Below, in pieces: positions 6,760-13,026 of a stretch of 28,522 bases of DNA. The DNA lies in assembly GCA_018711415.1 (NCBI GenBank), contig DVIJ01000015.1:1-28522 (forward strand). Direction: 5' to 3'. Source of the DNA: Scatomorpha merdavium. GTDB taxonomy: Bacteria > Bacillota > Clostridia > Oscillospirales > Oscillospiraceae. How positions within the stretch are numbered: the first letter of the stretch is position 1; every line of letters begins with the position of its first letter. The notes beneath the pieces are model-generated. The model did not search any database and was not told the origin of the DNA. It worked only from the letters and a program-made list of their open reading frames with translations. Both the position numbers and the translations under genes were made by a program.

Positions 6760-7934
6760 GAACGCTGTACCTGGACTGCGGCATGGGCGCTTCCGGCGAT
6801 ATGCTTATGGCCGCGCTGGCAGAGATCGCGCCGGAGGGCGGCAGGATAGCGGAAAGGCTCGAGGCCCTGGGCCTGCCCGGCCTCCGCGCGGAGCTGGAGC
6901 GAGTCACGAAAAACGGCGTAGCGGGCAGCCATATCAAGATCAGCGTCCACGGCGTGGACGAGGCCGAGCCCCAGGCTCCGCACGACCATCACCACCACGA
7001 GCATCGAGGTCTTGCGGACATATGCCGCATCATAGACGGCTTCGCTCTGCCGGAAAAGGTCCGGGCGGACGCGAAAGCGGTATATACGCTCATCGCGCAG
7101 GCCGAGGGCCGCGTACACGGTCGCGAGCCCGGCGAGGTGCACTTTCATGAGGTCGGCGCGCTGGACGCCGTGGCGGATGTCACGGGCGTGTGTATGCTCA
7201 TGCACGAGCTGTGCGCGGAGCGGGTCGTCGCCTCTCCCCTGCGGGTCGGCTATGGCTCGGTAAAATGCGCTCACGGCGTCCTGCCGGTGCCTGCGCCCGC
7301 CACGGCGCTGCTGCTGGAGGGCCTGCCCGTCTACGGCGGCGACATTGAGGGCGAGATGTGTACGCCCACGGGTGCGGCGCTCATAAAATACTTCGCCCAG
7401 GAATTCGGGCCTCTGCCGGAAATGGTCATCGAGAAAAGCGGCTTCGGCATGGGCTCCAGGGAATATGAGCGCGTGAACGCCCTGTGCGCCATCGTAGGCG
7501 AGGGAATAGATCCCCTCCCGCGCGTGGCCGAGCTGCGCTGCAACCTGGACGATATAACGGCCGAGGAGCTGGCCTTTGCGCAGGAGCTGCTGCTGGAGCG
7601 CGGCGCGCTGGACGTGTATACCCAGGCGCTTGGCATGAAGAAGGGCCGTGCCGGGGTGATGCTGAGCTGTCTGTGCGAGGAAGCGCGCCTGGACGAGTTC
7701 GCAGAGCTCATCCTGCGCCACACGCCCACGCTCGGCCTACGTGTCTACCGCCCTGAGCGCATCACCCTCTCCCGCCGCGAGGAGCTGCGCCAGACACCAT
7801 ACGGCCCCGTCCACATAAAGATAGCCGAGGGCCGCGGCATCCAAAAGTCCAAGCCCGAATACGAGGACCTCGCCCGCCTCTCCCGCCAAACCGGCCTCCC
7901 CCTATCCGAGCTGAAACGCGAGCTGAACAAGTGA
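6756..7934 (+). CDS. larC: LarC, nickel insertase (cyclometallase) in one reading frame
   Basis: 392 aa. LarC uses CTP hydrolysis to insert Ni into P2TMN, forming the C-Ni and S-Ni bonds of the nickel-pincer nucleotide. The N-terminal signature LYLDCGMGASGDMLMAAL is at 4-21, and HFHEVGALDAVADV follows in the LarC1 half. The C-terminal half (about 265-392) corresponds to LarC2. In Lactiplantibacillus these halves are joined by programmed frameshifting; here a single uninterrupted frame covers both. A His-rich loop HDHHHHEH (76-83) may bind or buffer Ni. ATG overlaps the larB stop by 4 nt. The gene ends 8 nt before a strong terminator, so it is the last of the operon. No LarA-type enzyme or Ni transporter is present in the window. 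Confidence 0.93.
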   Translation: MRTLYLDCGMGASGDMLMAALAEIAPEGGRIAERLEALGLPGLRAELERVTKNGVAGSHIKISVHGVDEAEPQAPHDHHHHEHRGLADICRIIDGFALPEKVRADAKAVYTLIAQAEGRVHGREPGEVHFHEVGALDAVADVTGVCMLMHELCAERVVASPLRVGYGSVKCAHGVLPVPAPATALLLEGLPVYGGDIEGEMCTPTGAALIKYFAQEFGPLPEMVIEKSGFGMGSREYERVNALCAIVGEGIDPLPRVAELRCNLDDITAEELAFAQELLLERGALDVYTQALGMKKGRAGVMLSCLCEEARLDEFAELILRHTPTLGLRVYRPERITLSRREELRQTPYGPVHIKIAEGRGIQKSKPEYEDLARLSRQTGLPLSELKRELNK

Positions 7935-7942
7935 ACAGCAGC

Positions 7943-7976
7943 AAGGCAGACGCCCCATGGCGTCTGCCTTTTATTT
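7943..7976 (+). terminator. Rho-independent terminator after larC
   Basis: Perfect 12-bp stem AAGGCAGACGCC / GGCGTCTGCCTT (7943-7954 and 7959-7970) with a CCAT loop, followed by TTATTT. It separates the lar operon from the BlaI promoter only 8 nt further on. Confidence 0.92.
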
Positions 7977-7983
7977 CTGCTTC

Positions 7984-8012
7984 TTGACAAAGTTCCTCTA
8001 CAGTTGTAGAAT
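7984..8012 (+). promoter_or_regulatory. Promoter of the blaI-like/M56 operon
   Basis: TTGACA (7984-7989), 17-nt spacer, TAGAAT (8007-8012): an almost consensus sigma-A promoter. The first operator dyad overlaps the spacer and the -10 box. Confidence 0.85.
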
Positions 8013-8036
8013 ATGTTTATCTTCTACAACTGTAGA
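7997..8036 (+). promoter_or_regulatory. Two BlaI-type operator dyads (autoregulation)
   Basis: TCTACAGTTGTAGA at 7997-8010 and TCTACAACTGTAGA at 8023-8036. Each is a palindrome except for its central two bases, and the second is the exact reverse complement of the first. Both contain the ACA-N2-TGT core known from BlaI/MecI operators. One sits on the promoter -10, the other just after the expected start of transcription. The spacing of 26 bp centre to centre (about 2.5 helical turns) would place the two bound dimers on opposite faces. As RNA the pair could also fold into a 14-bp hairpin. Confidence 0.8.
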
Positions 8037-8053
8037 GCTTGGAGGTAACTTAT

Positions 8054-8428
8054 ATGAACTACATGCGCAGGCTGCCGGATGCGGAGTTGGAGGTCATGAA
8101 GGCGGTTTGGGACTGCGAGCCGCCGGTCTCGCGCTCGGAGCTGGAGCACATACTCAAAGACTCGCACCCCATGGCCCCGACCACGCTTTTAACCCTGCTA
8201 TCCCGCCTGGCGGAGCGCGGCTTTGTCGGCATCGAAAAGGCTGGCCGCAGCGCGCGCTACACGCCCCTCGTCAGCCGCGAGGCCTACCTTGCCGCGCAGA
8301 GCCGCAGCTTCCTCGACAAACTCTGCGGCGGCAAGCTCTCCGTCCTCGCCGCCGCCCTCTGCGACAGCGGCCTCAGCCGCGAGGAGATCGAAGAACTTCG
8401 CGGCCTGTTGGAGAGGGATGAGCTATGA
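8054..8428 (+). CDS. BlaI/MecI/CopY-family transcriptional repressor
   Basis: 124 aa. An N-terminal winged helix (RLPDAELEVMKAVWDCEPPV then a TTLLTLLSRLAERG recognition region, about residues 38-55) and a C-terminal helical dimerisation part (about 75-124). Family members repress their own operon and a paired M56 membrane peptidase, and are inactivated by proteolysis when that peptidase senses its signal. The ATG at 8054 is chosen because GGAGG (8041-8045) is 8 nt upstream; a TTG at 8039 in frame would overlap that site. The stop overlaps the start of the first M56 gene by 4 nt (ATGA at 8425). Two matching operator dyads lie directly upstream. No beta-lactamase gene is near, so the sensed signal need not be a beta-lactam. 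Confidence 0.9.
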   Translation: MNYMRRLPDAELEVMKAVWDCEPPVSRSELEHILKDSHPMAPTTLLTLLSRLAERGFVGIEKAGRSARYTPLVSREAYLAAQSRSFLDKLCGGKLSVLAAALCDSGLSREEIEELRGLLERDEL

Positions 8429-9876
8429 GAGACAGCGTGCTTGCAAGGCTCTTGATTGCATTTGTGATCGCCATTATGGTCACGATCGCCTCCCTGCTCA
8501 GGCTCAAGCACGAGTTTGACGAGCCAAAGCCCGGCAAAGGGCGGAGCTATTCCTCCTTCTCCTACTTCTGCGCGCTGCCGCTGTATCTGGCTCTCTTTGT
8601 GGTCATTATACTCATCTTCAGGAGGGAAGAATTCGGGAGGAGCCTGCTGCTGGGCCTTTTCTACTCGGTTTTCTTCTCCATCATGCTCTACTACCTCCTG
8701 CTCACTCCCCTGATGCCCTGGCTGCGGCGGCATATCAGCGCCTGGGCCTGCGCCGCACTCTGGCTCCTGCCCAACATCCTGTACCTCACGTCCTACACCT
8801 CTATCGGCCCCACGATCCCTCTGCTCATACTGGACAGCAGGGGCGACCTCGCAATTACGCTCTTTTACGTCTGGCTTGCTGGCTTCTGCCTGGTCATGCT
8901 CTGGAAGGCCGCGGAGCATCTGAGCTTCCGCCGCCGCGTCCTGCGCGACGCCGTGGAGCTGAGCAGCGGCATCTGGCTCGAGGAACTGGCGGCCACGAAT
9001 CTCGGAGGCAGGGGTAAGCCAAGGCTCATGCGCTCCCCCGCCGTCACGACACCGCTGACCGTGGGTCTCTCGCTCGAGACGATGGTCGTTCTCCTGCCCG
9101 AGCGGAGTTACAACGACGATGAACTGCGCCTCGTGCTCCGGCACGAGCTCATACACATCGCGCGGCGCGACTCTGCCTCCAAGCTCGCGCTCGTGAGCAT
9201 CGCCGCCCTGTGCTGGTTCTATCCGCTCTCCTGGTTCGCCATGCGCAGGAGCGCTGAGGACATCGAACTCTGCTGCGACGAGTCGCTGCTCTACGACGCC
9301 GGTCAGGACGAGCGCAGGCGCTACGCCGAGCTCATTCTCAGCTCAGCCGGAGACGGGCGCGGCTTCACCACCTGCCTCTCGGCCCGCGCGTCCTCGCTCC
9401 GCTACCGGCTTAAAAGCATCATGCAGCCCGCCGGGAAGAGCCCCGGCGCGCTGGTGCTGGGCCTTGCGGCTTCTCTACTCATAGTCAGCTGCGGCCAGGT
9501 CGCCCTCGCCTACGGCGGCGGAACGGGCGCGGAGCTGCTCTTCCGCTCCCAGGACCCGGCGCTCTGCGTCCTCGACGACACGCCCTGTACGGATACGGAG
9601 GCCCTGAACGACTACCTCGCCTCCCTCGAACTGCGCGAGCTCGCCGGGGACTACGACTTCAGCGAAAAGAGGGACGGGCCGTACATCGGCCTGATGTACG
9701 ACTCGCCCGGCGGCCAGTTCCACCTTGGCCTCTACGACGATGTGGTCGAATACCTGCCCTTCTTCGGCAGGCGCGGCGGAGTCATCACCTACTACTACCT
9801 CCCCGCCGGCATGGACTGGGAACTGCTCGACGCCCTGTTCCCTGGCCAGGGCCTTTTGGAAGGGGGCGAACTCTGA
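8425..9876 (+). CDS. M56-family (BlaR1-like) membrane metallopeptidase, paralog 1
   Basis: 483 aa. Several N-terminal membrane helices (to about 170), a cytoplasmic zinc protease domain with HELIH (240-244) and the downstream ExxCDE motif (281-286), then a helix near 350-370 and a C-terminal extracellular region of about 110 aa (VALAYGGGTGAELLFRSQDP and on). BlaR1-like proteins sense an external signal with such a C-terminal region and cleave the cognate BlaI repressor. This C-terminal part is much too short for the class D beta-lactamase-like sensor of BlaR1/MecR1 and shows no SxxK active site context, so the ligand is unknown. Coupled to the repressor (4-nt overlap) and to the next M56 gene (1-nt overlap, TGATG). 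Confidence 0.88.
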   Translation: MRDSVLARLLIAFVIAIMVTIASLLRLKHEFDEPKPGKGRSYSSFSYFCALPLYLALFVVIILIFRREEFGRSLLLGLFYSVFFSIMLYYLLLTPLMPWLRRHISAWACAALWLLPNILYLTSYTSIGPTIPLLILDSRGDLAITLFYVWLAGFCLVMLWKAAEHLSFRRRVLRDAVELSSGIWLEELAATNLGGRGKPRLMRSPAVTTPLTVGLSLETMVVLLPERSYNDDELRLVLRHELIHIARRDSASKLALVSIAALCWFYPLSWFAMRRSAEDIELCCDESLLYDAGQDERRRYAELILSSAGDGRGFTTCLSARASSLRYRLKSIMQPAGKSPGALVLGLAASLLIVSCGQVALAYGGGTGAELLFRSQDPALCVLDDTPCTDTEALNDYLASLELRELAGDYDFSEKRDGPYIGLMYDSPGGQFHLGLYDDVVEYLPFFGRRGGVITYYYLPAGMDWELLDALFPGQGLLEGGEL

Positions 9877-11312
9877 TGGGGGCCTTTTTCGGCCGCTTTT
9901 TAACCTCTCTCATGCTCGCGGCGATCATCTCTGCCGGCTGCCTGGCGCGTCTGCGCGGCGAAAACGGCGGCAGCGGAAGCGGAAAGAAAAAACAGGCCTA
10001 CAGCCCCTATCCCATGATGGGGCCGCTGGCCATCGTGCTGCTGCTCTGCGGCGCTATTACAGCGCCCTTTTACGGCCCGGAGCGGGCGCTGGATGAGCTG
10101 CTCGTCATGTGGTTCAACGTCTTTGTCGTCGTCTGCGTCTACTACCTCGTCCTTGCACTGCTGCTGCCCCGGCTCAGGGAACACATCAGCGCTTGGGCCT
10201 GCGCCGTGCTCTGGCTTCTGCCCAACATGCTGTATCTGGTGCAGATAAACAGAGTAGTTCAGGGAAAGCCGCTCTTCGTCATAGAGGTCTCGGGTGGGCT
10301 GGCTTTTGCGCTGCTCGGCCTGTGGGTGGGCGGCTACTGCCTCGTCATGCTCTGGAAATGCGCCGAACACCTCGCCATCCGCCGCCGGATACTGCGTGAT
10401 GCAGCGCCCGCGGAGGACTGGGAACAGGCCGTCTATCAGGAGGAGCTGAAGCGGGTGAATTTCAGGGGACGCAAGCCCCTGCTGCTGCGCTCTCCCGCTG
10501 TGCAGTCGCCGCTGTCCATAGGGCTCTTCCGCCGCTCGACGCGGATAGTCCTGCCGGAGCGCAGCTACTCGGAGGACGAGCTGCGGCTCATACTCATGCA
10601 CGAGATCGTCCACATCTGCCACGACGACGCCTCCACCAAGCTCAGCCTTGTGAGCACCGCCGCCATGTGCTGGCTGAATCCGCTGGTCTGGTTCGCCATG
10701 CGCAGGAGCGCCGAGGACATCGAGCTCTGCTGTGACGAGGCCGTCACCTTCGGTGCGGACAGGGACGAGCGGCGGCGCTACGCCGACCTCATCCTCGGCT
10801 CCGCCGGGGACGAGCGCGGCTTCACCTCCTGCCTCTCTGCAAAGGCCGTCTCGCTCCGCTACAGGCTAAAAAACGTCATGCAGCCCGGCATGAAGGGCTC
10901 CGGTGTGCTTGCCATCGGCATCGCGTCCTTTCTGCTGTTCATGGGCTTCGGCCAGATCGCCCTGGCCTACGGCGGCGGGGCCGGAGCCGAGGTCATCTTC
11001 CGCGGCGACGACCCGGCGCTCTACGTCCTGGAGGACGCGCCGGAAACGGATGTGTCGGGCCTGAACACCTACCTCGCCTCCCTGGAGCTGCGTGAGCTTG
11101 GCAGGGGCTATGAATACGACCCGGACGAGGGCAATTACCTGGGCATCGTCTACTCCGGCCCGCGCGGGCAGCTCTTCATTGGCATCCACGACGAGGCCAT
11201 AGAGTGCCTCCAGCCGGTGAGCAAAGGCAAGGCCCGGCTTGAATGGTACTACGTCCCCGGCGGAGTAGACTGTGAACAGATCGAGAGCCTTTTCCCTGCT
11301 CAGAGCCCGTAA
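9876..11312 (+). CDS. M56-family (BlaR1-like) membrane metallopeptidase, paralog 2
   Basis: 478 aa and clearly a duplicate of the preceding gene. Both share HISAWACA-LWLLPN, the LLPERSY/VLPERSY segment, WFAMRRSAEDIELCCDE and the C-terminal VLAYGGG-like and LNxYLASLELREL stretches. The protease site is HEIVH (242-246) with ExxCDE (283-288), so it appears active. The two differ most in the linker after the first helix (basic and Gly/Ser-rich here, residues about 24-38) and in the distal sensor region. The pair may form a heterodimeric sensor or respond to two signals with one repressor. ATG at 9876 shares its A with the previous stop; a G-rich AAGGGGG lies just upstream. The 3' end overlaps the convergent M56 gene by 13 nt. 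Confidence 0.88.
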   Translation: MGAFFGRFLTSLMLAAIISAGCLARLRGENGGSGSGKKKQAYSPYPMMGPLAIVLLLCGAITAPFYGPERALDELLVMWFNVFVVVCVYYLVLALLLPRLREHISAWACAVLWLLPNMLYLVQINRVVQGKPLFVIEVSGGLAFALLGLWVGGYCLVMLWKCAEHLAIRRRILRDAAPAEDWEQAVYQEELKRVNFRGRKPLLLRSPAVQSPLSIGLFRRSTRIVLPERSYSEDELRLILMHEIVHICHDDASTKLSLVSTAAMCWLNPLVWFAMRRSAEDIELCCDEAVTFGADRDERRRYADLILGSAGDERGFTSCLSAKAVSLRYRLKNVMQPGMKGSGVLAIGIASFLLFMGFGQIALAYGGGAGAEVIFRGDDPALYVLEDAPETDVSGLNTYLASLELRELGRGYEYDPDEGNYLGIVYSGPRGQLFIGIHDEAIECLQPVSKGKARLEWYYVPGGVDCEQIESLFPAQSP

Positions 11313-12622
11313 TAGTCCCGTGCCTGGGACTCGCAGGCCCTGCTCTGACGCGAGACATATGCTTGACTGTCCATGGCCGCGAACCAGAGCCGCAGCGGGA
11401 ACTTGGCACGGATATCCGAAAAGAGATAGCTCCCGTCCCTCGGCTCCCAATACTCGACCAGTTCATAGCCATCCTCTGTACGCTCCACTGTTATTGCCGT
11501 CGCCACATGTGAGGCGCTGCGCAGTTCGAGCTTCCCGTCGCACTCGTATTCGCCATAGTACACCCAGGCGTAGACGGTTGTGCACGCGCCCCGGCTCTCG
11601 CTGCCCAGGGCTATCCAGTTCTGCGTGCAGAAGCGCTCGGGGCTCTGGCTTGCGCTGTAGTTGTATTCCAGTATCGCCTCGTCGATGCAGCTTTGCATCC
11701 CGGCATCCATATGTGCCGGCGCGGTGGCGAAGCACACGCCCGCCAGCACGGCGGCCGCAGCAGCGACAGCCACGAACCAGCGCGTAGGCTTTTTGAAGTC
11801 CATAACCCGCTCTATGCGCTGCCTGACGCCCAGTTCGCCAAAGGCGGGCGGACAGGCGAGGGGTTTCCCATCCTCAATACTGAGCTCCAGCAGCGCCGTC
11901 GAGTATGCACGGCGCTGCTCTTTGTCCATGCCGCGTATCACGCTCTCGTCGCAGGCGGCCTCTATGTCGCGCCGGAACCTGCTGTACGCCAGCCAAATGA
12001 GGGGGTTGAACCAGTAGACCGCGCGGAGTATGTACCCGACCAGCATCCACCAGTTGTCCCGCCGCCGGATATGCGCCCGCTCGTGCCGGATGACAATGTC
12101 GGCTGCCTCGCCCTCCAGTCCCTCTGGCAGATAGATGAGCGGATGCACAAGGCCCAGGACGAAGGGCGTGTCCACCTTCGCGCTCCGGTATATTCCCTCC
12201 CCCGCCGGCACGGCGTCCGCGAGCTGCCTGCGGAGCCGACTGTAGCTCAGGTATGCGCGCGCCAGCATGGCGGCGGCTACGGCGAGCCAGAAGAAAGCTG
12301 TGATCTGCGCTATGCTAGGCCACTTCCCCAGGTCGATGCCCAGGCCGGAGTTCAGCGCGTCGTCCAGCAGCCCCAGGCCGCTGTCAACTGCGGAACTGCC
12401 GGAGGCCAGGAGCCGGTCAGGCACCGGCTGCTCCGGCGGCAGCAGGCTAAGCGGGCTGTATACGCGCACAGGCACGGCCAGGCGCAGTCCTACCAGCGCC
12501 CAGAGGCAGCAGGAGATGTTCGCCGGAGCTCGCCTGAACAAGTATCGGAACACGAGCACTATGAGCACCAGCCAGCTCGCAGAAAAGCTGATGTTTACAA
12601 GATAGAGGAATGCATTTCCCAC
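11300..12622 (-). CDS. M56-family (BlaR1-like) membrane metallopeptidase, distinct type
   Basis: 440 aa from a GTG start (AGGTGG a few bases upstream). Helices near 10-30, 38-55 and 105-125 precede the zinc protease domain with HERAH (180-184) and EAACDE (221-226). A further helix at about 283-302 leads to an extracellular C-terminal domain of about 135 aa containing several Cys. This layout, with the longer Pro-rich loop after helix 2 (about 55-100), is the common clostridial BlaR1-like form and differs from the two tandem paralogs on the other strand. It lies 8 nt after its repressor gene and is presumably its protease partner. The last 13 nt overlap the end of the convergent M56 gene and no terminator is visible between the two. 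Confidence 0.88.
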   Translation of the reverse strand: MGNAFLYLVNISFSASWLVLIVLVFRYLFRRAPANISCCLWALVGLRLAVPVRVYSPLSLLPPEQPVPDRLLASGSSAVDSGLGLLDDALNSGLGIDLGKWPSIAQITAFFWLAVAAAMLARAYLSYSRLRRQLADAVPAGEGIYRSAKVDTPFVLGLVHPLIYLPEGLEGEAADIVIRHERAHIRRRDNWWMLVGYILRAVYWFNPLIWLAYSRFRRDIEAACDESVIRGMDKEQRRAYSTALLELSIEDGKPLACPPAFGELGVRQRIERVMDFKKPTRWFVAVAAAAAVLAGVCFATAPAHMDAGMQSCIDEAILEYNYSASQSPERFCTQNWIALGSESRGACTTVYAWVYYGEYECDGKLELRSASHVATAITVERTEDGYELVEYWEPRDGSYLFSDIRAKFPLRLWFAAMDSQAYVSRQSRACESQARDYYGL

Positions 12623-12630
12623 GGTCCACC

Positions 12631-12981
12631 TCAGCTCTCTATGATACGGCGGAGCTCCGCGACCTCTTCCTCAGTCAGCTTCTGCCTCCGGGCAAAGGCC
12701 GCTATGAAAGCCGGGAGCGAGCCCTCGAAGGTCTTTTCAAGCAGCTCTTCCATCTCCGACGCCTGCACCTGCTCCTTGCTGACGAGGGAGCGCACCGTGG
12801 CGTTTTCATTTTTCACCACGCCCCGGTCGCTCAGGCGCTTTATGACTGTATACGTCGTCGTCCGGCTCCAGCCCAGTTCCTCCCTGCAGATGCGGGCCAG
12901 CTTCGTGCTGTTTATCGGCTCCTCCCGCCACAGAATGAGGCAGAAGCGGTATTCACTATCGAATATCTTCGGCGTGTCCAT
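12631..12981 (-). CDS. BlaI/MecI-family transcriptional repressor (second system)
   Basis: 116 aa winged-helix repressor: MDTPKIFDSEYRFCLILWRE, then a recognition region GWSRTTTYTVIKRLSDRG (about 37-54) and a C-terminal helical tail ending EEEVAELRRIIES. The sequence and its upstream dyad differ from those of the first BlaI gene, so it should be an insulated circuit. ATG with GGAGGTG 5 nt upstream. Followed by the M56 gene after an 8-nt gap. The -35 box of its likely promoter lies within the end of the beta-galactosidase gene, and no terminator separates the two, so readthrough from that gene could also transcribe it. Confidence 0.9.
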   Translation of the reverse strand: MDTPKIFDSEYRFCLILWREEPINSTKLARICREELGWSRTTTYTVIKRLSDRGVVKNENATVRSLVSKEQVQASEMEELLEKTFEGSLPAFIAAFARRQKLTEEEVAELRRIIES

Positions 12982-12997
12982 GTCGCACCTCCAAAAA

Positions 12998-13026
12998 CGT
13001 CTAACGTGTTAGACGCGTCAGGTCAA
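12998..13026 (-). promoter_or_regulatory. Promoter and BlaI-type operator of the second repressor operon
   Basis: On the minus strand TTGACC (13026-13021), 17-nt spacer, TAGACG (13003-12998). The dyad GTCTAACGTGTTAGAC (12999-13014) is palindromic except for its two central bases and covers the spacer and -10 box. This is the same geometry as the first BlaI promoter. The -35 box falls within the last codons of the beta-galactosidase gene. Confidence 0.65.

Noticed and set aside
8425..11312. Beta-lactam resistance locus (BlaR1/MecR1 with BlaI)
   Set aside because: There is no beta-lactamase or PBP2a-like gene, and the sensor regions of the M56 proteins are too short for a penicillin-binding domain.
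11693..13012. 439-aa plus-strand open frame
   Set aside because: It runs antisense to the M56 and BlaI genes, which have clear domains, motifs and ribosome binding sites. No family features are seen in the translation.
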